Source of the DNA: Arion vulgaris
Lineage: Eukaryota > Mollusca > Gastropoda > Stylommatophora > Arionidae
NCBI GenBank assembly: GCA_020796225.1
Contig: CM036765.1
Span: forward strand, 3,122,228-3,186,227
Length of the DNA stretch: 64,000 nucleotides
Direction: 5' to 3'
Below are positions 8,930 to 18,765 of this stretch, one piece after another. A model generated the notes under the pieces. The model was not told where the DNA came from. It ran no database searches and saw only the letters and a list, made by a program, of their open reading frames with translations. The position numbers and the translations under genes are program-made. Position 1 is the first letter of the stretch; each line of letters begins with the position of its first letter.

Positions 8930-9630
8930 CGGAAGAAAACTAAACCACTTCCACACAAGTTATCTATGCAGACTGCTAAATATAAACAGACAGAACAAAA
9001 TTCCCACACAAGTTGTCTATGCAGACTGCTAAACATAAACAGACAGAACACAATTCCCACACAAGTTATCTATGCAGACTGCTAAACATAAACAGACAGA
9101 ACAAAATTCCACACAAATTATCATGCAGATGCTAAACATAAACAGACAGAACCAATTAGTCAAGTCCTCAAAGCAACTCAACATCAACACCATGTTACAG
9201 AAGGCCCAAGTGAGATGGGCCGGTCACGTTGCTCGGATGCCTGATAAACGCATACCAAAACACGTGATGTATGGCGAGCTTGAAGGGGGTAAACGTTCAG
9301 CAGGTGGACATAAAAAACGCCTTAAAGACACTCTTAAAGTGTCTCTGAAATGCTTCGATTCAGACACAACGTTCAAGGAATCCATGGCGCAAGATCGCCA
9401 AATGTGGCGATGTAACAACACAAGAGGAGCTCTCATAACGAGTCGAGCGAAACAACAAAACACGCAACACCCACATGTCTAACCTCAATCATGTATGCTC
9501 CACTTGTGATAGGGGATTGTATTCTAGGATTGGACTCTACAGTCACCTCCGCACACACCAGGGAGGTGCAGGGGCACACGTCTGAGGCTGTTGTCATCAT
9601 CGCTTGTAATGGACGGCTATTATCCTCTCA
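8930..9630 (+). pseudogene. LINE 3' end with C-terminal zinc finger
   Basis: From 9180 the frame reads NINTMLQKAQVRWAGHVARM then DKRIPKHVMYGELEGGKR, to a stop at 9481. A shifted frame beyond it holds CDRGLYSRIGLYSHLRTHQ, a C2H2-like finger. This matches the end of the better LINE copy at 56690-57755. The element ends near GGACGGCTATTA, as does that copy. The upstream part is scrambled by a tandem duplication (8950-9145). Confidence 0.8.
8950..9145. repeat. four-fold tandem duplication (about 54 bp) inside the LINE
   Basis: CACACAAGTTATCTATGCAG plus ACTGCTAAACATAAACAGAC occurs four times, the last shortened. The unit corresponds to the single FHTSCLRRILKINWQDKI-coding segment of the related LINE near 57195. 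Confidence 0.85.
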
Positions 9631-10215
9631 GGTATACTCATAGTAGGCAGATCAGATGTTTCATCTGCTACAGTGTGACAGTCGATGGTACCATTTGCAA
9701 CTGTTAAACGAACTCCCCTTTGGGAAGGGGGGAGTAATAAAGACTAGGAGCAAACCCTGATAGAAAATCCCTACTGCATTGTGGATCAGCACGGTTATGT
9801 AAAAGGCTATAGGGTAAACATGGACCACAAATCCGGAAGGATGGACCCTAAGACAGTTGATGGTTATGTGTGTATTCCATTGCAACTTCTGGCATTCCTT
9901 ACAAACCATGCTTGATTCTAAACGTATGGACTTTGTTTTTCATTTGGATGAAACAGTATTGTAGAGACATGGTTTGTTCAAAATGGGCAAGACAGATCCC
10001 CCGTATCAGTGCCCAGGCAAGGCATATATGGTAAATGACCGTCTGTAAAGAGGAAAAAGTTCGTATATAATAATTAATAATAATACAAATTCCCATAAGT
10101 TCTCACCATCTTCAAAAATTACACGAGTCCCTCACAGTCGCTACCTAGTTTGTGCAGTCGCTGAGACTATATTAAAAATAATGTGTTTATTCAAACGCAA
10201 TGATGATGGGTCTAT
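9631..10215. other. unassigned stretch
   Basis: No coding region or match to other repeats of the window was recognised. Confidence 0.35.
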
Positions 10216-10450
10216 ACATCAATCAATCAATCAATCATTCTCCCAACTAATTATTTATGTCTTTCATCATTAATCCTCTCCGCTCCTCGTGGAGCATAGG
10301 GCCTCAACAGTTGTTCGCCACTCTTCTCGGTCTCTGGCTGTTCTTTTATGTTCTCCCAGGTCAATTGAGCACTCTTCAGCTCCTCAGTAAGACCTCGTCT
10401 CCAAGTCTGCTTAGGGCGTCCTCTTTTCGTTTTCCCTGCGGGTTCCACTC
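10216..10450 (-). pseudogene. LINE C-terminal fragment
   Basis: The minus strand reads GKTKRGRPKQTWRRGLTEEL and then GEQLLRPYAPRGAERINDER before a stop at 10251, the standard C-terminus of RTE-like LINE proteins. A (TCAA)n run follows it. A perfect 21-bp inverted repeat (10243-10263 and 10488-10508) encloses the fragment. Confidence 0.75.
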
Positions 10451-10508
10451 GAGATTTATGTCTTTGAGACCAATTAATTATGTCTGGAAGACATAAATAA
10501 TTAGTTGG
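10243..10508. repeat. perfect 21-bp inverted repeat pair
   Basis: CCAACTAATTATTTATGTCT+T at 10243-10263 is the exact reverse complement of 10488-10508. The arms enclose the LINE tail. Confidence 0.8.
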
Positions 10509-10599
10509 AGCAATATTTCATTTATATAATAACATTAAATTATGTAAAATTAAATTAATTTGTCTGTAAGACATAATTTCTGAGAATCGTCACATCTCA

Positions 10600-10975
10600 A
10601 GAAAATGACTTGGATGTACACACCTGGACATGCTGGAGTGCAGGGCAATGAGCGTGCTGACTTTCTTGCAAACAATGCCTCGACTTCAAGCCGGCAGAAG
10701 TATGGACAGAGCCGATATCATCAATGCGGTACGCTCTCAATTATCTGACATGGACGAGTCTCAGACACTGGAACGAGTTCGAGAATTAGGCGTTAAGTTT
10801 GGAAATGCCAGACAGTGTCATCTTCATGGTAGAGAGAGAGAAGATATAGTAATCAACTTCTCATGGGTACGGTGAGCAAATGGACTTTGGGATGGCTGTC
10901 GCAACGGAGGACAGAGCACGAATGGGACTGCCCAATGTGCCATGACGTCGATCGCATAACATAACATAACATTCT
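10600..10975 (+). pseudogene. LINE 3' fragment with RNase H-like motif
   Basis: The sequence encodes MTWMYTPGHAGVQGNERADF, the end of an RNase H domain, then with a frame change LERVRELGVKFGNARQ, FSWVRTVSKWTLGWL and a final WDCPMCHDVD with a CxxC pair. It ends in tandem CATAA units. Relatives are at 12845 (-), 14498, 16500, 17595, 19330, 40070 (-), 61400 and 62780. Confidence 0.75.
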
Positions 10976-12184
10976 CCCAACTCTTCATCATATCCACAAC
11001 TCGAAAACCTTGTTTCTGTTATCCAGCTGTTTGTTCATTATCAATTTTTCCATCACGTACAACAATGATGAATACACTTATACAACAACACTTGTTGATT
11101 CTCATCTGTGATATGTTCGTTGTTTTGTTATTTACAAACACAACAGAAGAGAGGTAACTCTAATAATCTTTATTGGCAACGTCAATAAAACGGTGACTGC
11201 TTCGTTGGCAGATGAGAAACCAAACCGTATACAAGTGTGTGGCGTCGGTGGTATTCATCTGTACCGAATGATGGCGAATTAAATGTTGTAACAGCTGAAA
11301 GGTAATAGTATTACATACTTAAGTTGTTTATTTTGCATTTATAATATACTCATTCATGCATAAAGCGTAGCAAATAGTTATTTTTGAACATGGAGGTGTG
11401 TGTCCTGTGCGTGTCGTCTTGCACTTTGCGGCAAGACGTGCCAGGCCAAATGAATTCAAAATACAACTACACATTTGAAGACTTTTAAAATGCTTATTAC
11501 GTTAAGGTACATTTAGATGTGAGAAAAGCTAGTAATATGTCAGTAACTGTGGGCTGAGTACTTACTTAACATACCTACGTATGAAGTATATGATACTACG
11601 AACATTCATTCAATTCATATACCATTACTTTTACATGTATACTGATGAGTACTTGCTTAGTTAGTAGTTTAGTTCAGTTTGAAAGTTTGTTCAAATGAGT
11701 ATTCAAGTGTGTGTAACCAGCGCAAGCTGAACTACAGAAGTGCTTAGTATAGAAACTCGTCAACAACTATTGGAGGAGACTAGTCGACATAATAACCAAC
11801 TTGGCAATCAATAATGCATTTTAAAAATACAATTATTAATAGTAGCCTCAGTGTCATGTTGACCTCACAACCACCTACATAGTGGGCAATTGGTTCAGAG
11901 ACTTGCAGACCATACACCATATTCTAAATGTATTCTATTGTAATTTAAATAATTTGTTTTTTAATTTCTGTATTTTTTACCATTTCTAGGCTTAAAATAC
12001 ACAAACTGCTGATTTTGTTTAACTGCATTAAATCTTATAAGACAAATCAGCTTAAGGTTCTTGCTTCATCGTCAATATTCCTGCATCTTACAATAACAAA
12101 GATAAAAGAAAAACAAACATAACTTTACAAAATCTTAAACAATAAAACACAATGGAATAGAACTGATAGGAAATCATATCAGAA
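10976..12184. other. repeat-poor stretch; candidate upstream region of the TBC1D30-like gene
   Basis: About 1.2 kb without recognised repeats, rare in this window. A possible splice donor (CAGCTGAAAG|GTAATA, GT at 11302) follows a modestly GC-richer segment at 11160-11300. The first coding exon (15585) begins with a splice acceptor, so a non-coding first exon must lie upstream; it could be here, but nothing proves it. Confidence 0.3.
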
Positions 12185-12860
12185 TACCAAGAGCATGCAT
12201 ATTCCCAGTGGCAACATATGGGTGTGAAACATGGACATTTAACAAGGCGGTCGAAATGCATATATGTGCTTTTGAATATAAGTGTTTAAGAAAAATCAGC
12301 TGTATACCACCATGGACAGAGAAAACAAATAAATCTATCCTGAAGGAAATCAAAGAAAACTGGCAGATGCTACAAATAAGAACATTTAGGTATTTTGGAG
12401 ATATAAACAGGCACAAAAAGTTAGCGAAGGATCATTATGGAAAAAGGCATCCTGTTAAAGAGGAAAACCACAGAGAAGATGGGACATCTGGCATGCAACC
12501 TGCCGAGAGTATTGCACAAAGCACAAACCCTGTAGCTCCAGCAACAATCCTAGGGGTCTCATGAAAAACTGCACTCTCGAACAGAACGGTGCTGTCCAGA
12601 TTCAAACCCACGACCTTCAACTCACAAGGCAAAGGGCCATTTAACCACAGAGACCCCCTTTTATTTAGATATCAAGAATTGATGTAGATACCTAATATAA
12701 TGAGGATTTGGAGAAAACAATCATGGAAGGGATATGATCCAGGAAAGATGAAAATGCCAAGAAGTGGATGGATACAGGATGGGGTAGACAAATTAAGATT
12801 GGGTGCATCTGATGCTGGACACCTTACATATGATAGAGATACAGTTTCAGTTTTGGAATA
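12185..12860 (+). pseudogene. LINE RT tail, interrupted by a SINE
   Basis: It reads ATYGCETWTFNKAVEMHICA, then IKENWQMLQIRTFRYFGDI, the region after the RT thumb. It is cut at about 12490 by SINE A and resumes at about 12665 with degenerate PRSGWIQDGVDKLRLGA-type sequence equivalent to RRWIQDVSDGLNMTAAEAGH in the copy at 17263. Confidence 0.75.
12493..12660 (-). mobile_element. SINE family A inserted in a LINE
   Basis: In minus orientation it has GTTAAATGGCCCTTTGCCTT, the B-box-like GGTTTGAATCT, then CCTAGGATTGTTGCTGGAGC and CAATACTCTCGGCAGGT. It is the fullest copy of family A in the window. Confidence 0.75.
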
Positions 12861-13100
12861 GCTTCATTACACACCGGACATGTCAGAAGGTGTTCCAATC
12901 TCTTTTGCAATATCCCCAACAGTGTCCAGTGACTAACCCTATTAGTTTGATGTTGATTGATGAGCCTGCTCAATAGACCTGTTGTGCTGCTCTTTTCTGG
13001 TCACTCCAATCTTCATTCCCAGCTCTTGCAGTCTAGCTGTTGGCATGGATGGGTTTAGATGAAAGTCTTCTTTACGACAACACTCTTGGAGAGCGGTCAG
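12845..13100 (-). pseudogene. LINE 3' fragment (RNase H family)
   Basis: The minus strand reads LQELGMKIGVTRKEQHNRS and, in another frame, SHWTLLGILQKRLEH and LLTCPVCNEAIPK. These match the tail seen at 10600 (ELGVKFGNARQ, CPMCHDVD). Confidence 0.6.
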
Positions 13101-13234
13101 AATGTAAACATCAAATCATAGAACAAATGGCACTCATTTTTAAATGCAAATATGTCACCCATCTGCGATGGTATGACATGACTACAAATAGGGAACTCTG
13201 AGATAGAACAGGACAATGACAGGTGGAACAAGAG

Positions 13235-13490
13235 ATCTTCTTCTTTGCGTTCGTTCTTTACGACCAATTTTAATCACTCTTTGTGATATGTTTGATCTTT
13301 GCCAAGAACATGTATACGTTGCACATTGGTTTTAGGCCCCTAAACGCATAGACTTCTACACATTTAGGACACATGCATCCGATTTCAGCCAAACCTCCTT
13401 AGTCACCTCTTACGACATGCGTGGCAGGTAACAGTGGTTCTATTCTTTACACCCCAAATTTGGTACCCGGTAACCTCTTGGGCGGAACAA
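13235..13490 (-). mobile_element. SINE family B, subtype 2
   Basis: In minus orientation: a tRNA-like GTTACCGGGTACC start, ATGTCGTAAGAGGTGACTAA core, CCTAAACGCATAG-complement body and a GAAGAAGAT-type tail. The same subtype is at 18500, 24400 and 49200. Confidence 0.75.
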
Positions 13491-13738
13491 GAGATAAGGA
13501 ATAGTAGATGGCGATGGAAAGGACACACACTGAGGAAATCCCCTAACAGCATTACAAGACATGCTCTCCGATGGAACCCCCAGGGCAATAGAAGTAGGGG
13601 AAGACACAGGAACACCTCGAGACGGGAGTTGGAGATGAAATGCAAGAAAATGGGGAGAGAGTAAAGAGATCTGGAAAAGATGGCCTTGGTTGCGGACCTA
13701 TGCTTCCCTAGGGATGAAGGATGAAGAAGAAGAAGAAA
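13491..13738 (+). pseudogene. LINE C-terminal fragment
   Basis: RWRWKGHTLRKSPNSITRHA and LRWNPQGNRSRGRHRN are followed by an RREL..MKCKKMGRE ending, then a (GAA)n tail. This is a LINE post-RT tail. It meets a minus-strand LINE fragment tail to tail at 13740. Confidence 0.75.
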
Positions 13739-13739
13739 T

Positions 13740-14250
13740 ATGTCACAATGAACACTAAAAGATCATTGTACAGCACTGTACATTGTGAAATATGTCTGAT
13801 ATCGCCAATCTTATCTTCTGAGGTATGTCTAACTATTTGCCTTCCCTTGAATCCTCTTAACATACTTACTATTTTCTTATCTGTTTTCCAAGTCTCAAAT
13901 CCATAGAGGAGAAATGTCCTAACACAGGTTTTTGTATATCCAGAGATTGTGTGTCTTGTTACCTTAAATGTTATAGCTTCAGATATTACAAAACCTTCTA
14001 TAATGTGCATTGTCTTCTATTTATTTGTTTAATTTCTACCATAATATTCCCATGTGAAGAAACAGTACTTCCCAAGTAGTTAAAATTTGTAATTATCCCA
14101 AGTTTGGTATTCTCTATTTGTATGTGTCCTCTGGTCTTTGATTACACATTAAAAATGCTTCCCTAATATCACATTTTTGCACACTTTTTTAGAATACGTT
14201 TTTAATTGACCTACTCCAAGAAAAGGTATTATATGTTTCTTATGTTAAGC
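13740..14250 (-). pseudogene. LINE RT thumb fragment
   Basis: The minus strand reads IQIENTKLGIITNFNYLGST, then TRHTISGYTKTCVRTFLLYG and FETW. These are the YLGS and LLYGxETW landmarks after the RT palm. Frameshifts separate them. Confidence 0.7.
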
Positions 14251-14394
14251 ACCAGAGCATACTACTTCTAGTATGAGGATGGAGGTTGAGACCTGTGCTC
14301 TGTCTGGAGTTGAAAGGTGAAGATAAAAACCTATGCTGCTAGTTTGTGTTTGACCAACTAATGTTGTGTCCTGTAAGCATTTTTTCAGCTGTAA

Positions 14395-14497
14395 CTTATT
14401 CGTATATGGATACTTTCAAGATAGTAACAGTCATAGTTTATTACTCAAAATATTTCTGTATTCATTTCTGTATTCATATATGTATACTTGCAAGATA
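14395..14497. repeat. left part of the minisatellite seed region
   Basis: This sequence (AAGATAGTAACAGTCATAG, TTTCTGTATTCA, TACTTGCAAGATA) recurs at 14897-15020. A LINE insertion at 14498-14896 separates the two. Confidence 0.7.
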
Positions 14498-14896
14498 TCT
14501 ATAGAAGTTTCTAACCTCCAGCGGCTTACATGGATATACTGTCCTGGGCATGCAGGTGTTTACGGTAATGAGAGAGTGGACAGGCTTGCATCAACAACAT
14601 TGATTGTTGGGGAGTTGAAGATGGATAAGGGGATATTCTTCGGTCTCTTCGCGACTCTCTGTTGGATGAGGACACTAAAATCGATGTTGAATCGATCAGC
14701 GATTTAAGCAGTTTGGAGTTACCCGTTGTTCAAGTCGAACTGGATGCCTGAGAGGCAGAGTGAGAGGTGTGTTTAATCAGCGAGCCACAGGAACCATCAG
14801 TATGCTTACTCTTCGATATCTGTTGGGGAGACTGAGCACCTATGGGTCTGCCCGGAGTGCAATGACGTCAGTTTAGTAACCAATAACCAATAACCA
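14498..14896 (+). mobile_element. 5'-truncated LINE (RNase H family) with 14-bp target-site duplication
   Basis: It starts TCTATAGAAGTTTCTAACC, encodes LTWIYCPGHAGVYGNERVDR and then degenerate tail sequence ending TEHLWVCPECNDV, and finishes with tandem AACCAAT units. ATACTTGCAAGATA flanks it at 14484-14497 and 14897-14910, a clear target-site duplication. Confidence 0.85.
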
Positions 14897-14935
14897 ATAC
14901 TTGCAAGATAGTAGCAGTCATAGTTTTTTACTCAA

Positions 14936-15570
14936 AATATTTCTGTATTCATTTTCTGTATTCATTTCTGTATTCATATATGTATACTTGCAAGATAGTA
15001 GCAGTCATAGTTTCACTCAAAATATTTCTGTATTCAATTCTTATTTCTGTATTCATTTCTTATTTCTGTATTCAATTCTTATTTCTGTATTCATTTCTTA
15101 TTTCTGTATTCAATTCTTATTTCTGTATTCAATTCTTATTTCTGTATTCATTTCTGTATTCATTTCTTATTTCTGTATTCATTTCTTATTTCTGTATTCA
15201 ATTCTTATTTCTGTATTCATTTCTTATTTCTGTATTCATTTCTTATTTCTGTATTCAATTCTTATTTCTGTATTCATTTCTGTATTCATTTCTTATTTCT
15301 GTATTCATTTATTCTATTCATGTATTCATTTCTTATTTCTGTATTCATTTCTGTATTCATATCTGTATTCATTTCTTATTTCTGTATTCATTTCTGTATT
15401 CAATTCTTATTTCTGTATTCATTTCTGTATTCAATTCTTATTTCTGTATTCATTTCTGTATTCAATTCTTATTTCTGTATTCATTTCTGTATTCAATTCT
15501 TATTTCTGTATATAATTCTTATTTCTGTATTCATTTCTTATTTCTGTATTCATTTCTTTTTTTTTTCTGT
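14936..15570. repeat. minisatellite of TTTCTGTATTCAWTTCTTA units
   Basis: About 20-bp units TTTCTGTATTCATTTCTTA, with shorter 12-bp variants, fill about 630 bp. Because the unit lacks stops it is open in several frames (ISVFNSYF repeats), which is not a protein. The array ends at the polypyrimidine tract of the splice acceptor of the host exon. Confidence 0.95.
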
Positions 15571-15584
15571 GTTTATTTCAACAG
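15571..15584 (+). promoter_or_regulatory. TBC1D30: splice acceptor of coding exon A
   Basis: A T-rich tract ending GTTTATTTCAACAG, AG at 15583-15584, precedes the exon. Part of the pyrimidine tract comes from the edge of the minisatellite. Confidence 0.75.
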
Positions 15585-15607
15585 AATTTCTAGAGAATAA
15601 TCTGACA

Positions 15608-15628
15608 ATGAATGGACTGATTCATTAA
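15608..15628 (+). promoter_or_regulatory. short upstream open frame in the 5' UTR
   Basis: ATGAATGGACTGATTCATTA+A encodes MNGLIH and a stop, eight bases before the main ATG at 15637 and in another frame. It could reduce initiation at the main start. Confidence 0.45.
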
Positions 15629-15636
15629 AAGTGACA

Positions 15637-16132
15637 ATGTTGTTGTCTGGGAAACCAGATTCTGCCTCAGATGATGAGCTATTCCTTCCTCAATGCAGAT
15701 CACCATCAGGTCCAGCTTACTTACATTCTGTACCAGATTATCATCAAGAGTCTAGCCTTAACAGTATGTCATCTATTTATTGTGATGGATATTTCTCCAA
15801 TTCTCTTATGCATGGTCCAACATTCCCCGAAAGAAGTTTTGGAGATGGCTCAGAACTTCATCAGTCTGATAGCAGTATAGATCAAGTCATTGAGCAACCA
15901 CACTCTAAAAATCAGATCTTGAGGAAAGGTTCAATTGTAGATGGTCTTCTGCATGATATCTATGACAGGTGGCATTATGGACGGAATGACAGTATTGATA
16001 GTGACACCCTTACAGAATGTTCCAGTACTTCAGAGATATTTTTTCATGGCAGACAGGAACCTGGAGGATACCACTCAGCAATAGAGAAACGACATGGGGG
16101 TCAGCTGAACAAATCTTTCTTGCAGAATCAAA
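15637..16132 (+). CDS. TBC1D30: TBC1D30-like RabGAP, first coding exon
   Basis: This exon encodes the first 165 residues and one base of the next codon. Exon boundaries are the acceptor at 15584 and the donor A|GTGAGT at 16132/16133. The start at 15637 is chosen because the frame has a stop at 15598 and no other in-frame ATG before it. The protein is acidic and Ser-rich (PDSASDDELFLP; SLNSMSSIYCDG) and has the block RKGSIVDGLLHDIY at about 96-109 followed by NDSIDSDTLTECSSTSE at 117-133. From family knowledge, vertebrate TBC1D30 has a similar N-terminal pair (SLVSGLLNELY, then DSLDSSTEASGSD). TBC1D30 is a GTPase-activating protein reported to act on Rab8 near cilia. The exon ends in phase 1, which fits the exon at 59080. 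Identification rests mainly on that second exon. Confidence 0.8.
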
Positions 16133-16214
16133 GTGAGTTTCTTTTTTAAAATCATTATTTTATACTTGTATACTATTTGCTTATCCCTAAAGTTATTGTA
16201 GTTGTATATATGTT

Positions 16215-16475
16215 CGCCCTTGTGTGTGCAAAAGGAGGCAGCAAAGAATAGTAACACTGCTACCTACAAGGCATGTCATAAGAGGCGACTGAGGTAGGGA
16301 CCTAGGAAGCTACCCTAGTAAATAAAAAGTGTCAGAAAAAGTGCTGGCCTACTTGTAGGCACATAGCTGGCACAATGTAAAATCGCTTTTAGGCTCGATA
16401 ACATACAAATCACAAAGAGCGGTTAACAAGTGGTCGATATGGAGTGTTCGGAGAAGAAGAAGTATATATGTATAT
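16215..16475 (+). mobile_element. SINE family B, subtype 1
   Basis: It contains ATGTCATAAGAGGCGACTGA, TTACTAGGG-complement, GGCCTACTTGTAGGC, ACAAATCACAAAGAGCGGTT and ends GAGAAGAAGAAG. It is the best uninterrupted reference for the copies that seeded minisatellites at 6744 and 40395. Confidence 0.75.
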
Positions 16476-16500
16476 ATAAAAGTATATATATATATATAAA
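16455..16500. repeat. TA-rich microsatellite
   Basis: TATATATATAAAAGTATATA-type sequence after the SINE tail. Confidence 0.8.
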
Positions 16501-16745
16501 TATGGATAGAGCCGATGTTATCAATGAAGTACGTGGTCATTTATTTTTTATGAGCAAGTCTTAGAAACTGGAAGATTCAAGAGAATTAGGAGTTAATGAC
16601 AGTTGCACAGACAGTGTCTTTTTTGCAGTGTAGAGAGAAGATATACTAATCAACTTTTCATGGGTATGTTGATGAAGTGGGGAAGTGGACTTTGGGATGG
16701 CTAGTTTCAGCGAGGATGAAGCAGTATTACAGAATGCCATGAGTT
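16500..16745 (+). pseudogene. LINE 3' fragment (RNase H family)
   Basis: ATGGATAGAGCCGATGTTAT to TCAACTTTTCATGGGTA and GGACTTTGGGATGGCT match 10700-10900 base by base with many changes. Confidence 0.65.
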
Positions 16746-17019
16746 ATGATAATGATCAGAAAAGCATGTATATATATATAATATTTTTCATTATTCTACG
16801 GATTTATACAGTTATATACAACATTCGTTACATTTCTCCATATCACTGTGTCTTGGGCAACTGTTAATCCTTCTTATGAAGTTGATCCAATATTTATCAC
16901 CTCTCTCAGTTCAGTTCATTTTACGGTTTCTAGGTGTCCTTTATTTCTTGAAACATTTTTTTTATTTCAATGTTGCTTTGGAGTCTTGATTGTTCTTCTC
17001 AAGATTTCTCAACTTATTA
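16746..17019. other. unassigned AT-rich stretch
   Basis: Nothing recognised. Confidence 0.3.
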
Positions 17020-17262
17020 CCATCTTTCTTTATAGCAGTTATTACTAGCAAAGACTTTCTTATAGCAGTTATTACTAGCAACGACTTTCTTATAGCAGTT
17101 ATTACTAGCAACAACTTTCTTATAGCAATTATTACTAGCAACGACTTTCTTATAGCAATTATTATTAGCAAAGACTTTCTTATAGCAATTATTACTAGCA
17201 ACGACTTTCTTATAGCAATTATTATTAGCAAAGACTTTCTTATAGCAGTTATTACTAGCAAA
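17020..17262. repeat. 30-bp minisatellite, 8 units
   Basis: The unit is TTATAGCAGTTATTACTAGC plus AACGACTTTC, with CAATTATTATT and AAAG variants alternating in the later units, a higher-order pattern. Confidence 0.95.
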
Positions 17263-17535
17263 GAAAACTGGCTTTTGCTACAAATAAGAAAAAGAAAATT
17301 GAGGTATATTGGACATATAAAAAGACATGAAGGGCTGGAGAAGACCATCATGGAAGGAGGCATACTGGCAAAGAGAAGAAGAGGAAGACCATGGAGAAGA
17401 TGGATTCAGGATGTATCTGATGGTTTGAACATGACGGCTGCAGAGGCAGGACATCTGGTCTATGACAGAGAGAAATTCTGGAGAACTGTTAGGGTAGCAA
17501 AGTTCTGCTCATGACAAGCTATTTAATGATGACTA
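17263..17535 (+). pseudogene. LINE C-terminal fragment
   Basis: The frame reads ENWLLLQIRKRKLRYIGHIK, KRRRGRPWRRWIQDVSDGLN and DREKFWRTVRVAKFCS before a stop at 17512. It is the cleanest copy of a LINE tail also found at 12185 and 36246. The upstream RT is absent. Confidence 0.8.
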
Positions 17536-17594
17536 GTTATGTGCAATATACTAAAGACGGAATATCAAAACAGAAGTTAAAAATAATTTGACAA

Positions 17595-17866
17595 AGCCTA
17601 CAGGGTGCAGTGTGAGTGGATGGGGTATATCGAGACTTCCAACCTCCAGAGGTTTACATGGATTAACTGTCTGAACATGCACCTGATGCTGCAAGGAGAG
17701 TATGTAAAGACTTGCATCAACAGCATCAATCCTTTTGGAAGTTGAAGATGGATATTGGATACATCCTTTGGTTTCTCTGCGACCATCTGTTAGACAAAAA
17801 CACACATTTTGATATTGATTCTATCCATCGATTAAAGTAGTTTGAAATTACACGTTGTAGAAGTGT
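17595..17866 (+). pseudogene. LINE 3' fragment (RNase H family), left part
   Basis: GTTTACATGGATTAACTGTC and the following 200 bases match the copy at 14510-14720. The element continues after SINE F at 18050. Confidence 0.6.
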
Positions 17867-17867
17867 G

Positions 17868-18050
17868 AGATGGATTAGTGTAATGCATAAGCGTTCGCAT
17901 ATTGACTCGGACATAAGAGGGTTCAATCCCACACTCGACGTTCCACAAGTGAGGAAAGGAATAGGCCTTCATACCTTCCGTACACTAGGGCTAGAAATGT
18001 GAAGTGACTTCATACCCTAAGGTCTGAAAAGGCTGTGGGAAATTTTATTC
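17868..18050 (+). mobile_element. tRNA-derived SINE, family F
   Basis: A tRNA-like head GATGGATTAGTGTAATGCAT with B-box GGGTTCAATCCCACAC is followed by a body ending AAATTTTATTCTTATTACAA. It interrupts the RNase H-family LINE tail. One copy only in this window. Confidence 0.55.
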
Positions 18051-18385
18051 TTATTACAAGTGGAGGTGAGGGGCAGAGTGAGGAGTGTGTTTAAGCAGCG
18101 AGCCACATGCCAAACAGTGTTTTCTTCATGGTAGAAATAGAAGATATACTAATCAACTTTTCATTGGTAAAGTGAGCAAGTGAACTTTGGGATGGCTGCT
18201 GCAGCAGAGGACAGAGCACGCATGGAATGCCCAGTGAATCATGACGTTGATCGCATAACATAACATGTATATATATTTTTTTTTTTGTATACAAGAAATT
18301 TTATTCTTATTACAAGTGGAGGTGGGGGACTGAGGGGCAGAGTGAGGAGTGTGTTTAATCAGCGAGCCATGGGAACTATAAGTAA
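18051..18385 (+). pseudogene. LINE 3' fragment, right part, with a partial duplication
   Basis: GGCAGAGTGAGGAGTGTGTT, then TGACGTTGATCGCATAACAT, are the end of the RNase H-family LINE. The segment AAATTTTATTCTTATTACAA..GTGTGTTTAA occurs twice (18037-18110 and 18297-18365). Confidence 0.6.
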
Positions 18386-18490
18386 GCATACTTAAATCTG
18401 GAAAAAATGCACTCGTGAACAGAACAACGCAGTCTGGATTCGAACCCAGGACCGTAGACTCGCAAGGCTTAACCTTTGATCTAGGAGTGC
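18385..18490 (-). mobile_element. SINE family A, head only
   Basis: Minus orientation has a B-box-like GGGTTCGAATCCAGACTGCG and GTTCTGTTCACGAGTGCA, as in other family A copies. Confidence 0.6.
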
Positions 18491-18499
18491 TGTAATACA

Positions 18500-18765
18500 G
18501 TAGTCGCCCGAGTGGTTACCGGGCCCAAATTTGGGGTGTAAAGAATAGAACCACTGTTACCTACCGCGCATGTCGTAAGAGGCGACTAAGGAGGTTTGGC
18601 TGAAATCGGATGCACGTGTCCTAAACGTGTAGAATTCTATGCGTTTAGGGGTCTACCAAACCAATGTGCAACTATACACGTTCTTGGCAAAGATCAAACA
18701 TATCACAAAGAGTGATTAAAATTGGTCGCAAAGAACGAAGGCAAAGAATAAGAAGATACAGTAGT
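18500..18765 (+). mobile_element. SINE family B, subtype 2
   Basis: It starts with a tRNA-Leu/Ser-like head GTCGCCCGAGTGGTTACC, then ATGTCGTAAGAGGCGACTAA, CCTAAACGTGTAG, TATCACAAAGAGTGATT and a GAATAAGAAGAT tail. This copy shows best which end is the head. Confidence 0.75.

Noticed and set aside
14901..15628. Open frames of about 200 codons (ISVFNSYFCI) before the host exon
   Set aside because: Minisatellite translation. One runs into the 5' UTR of the exon, but splicing signals and the in-frame stop at 15598 argue against a fused protein.
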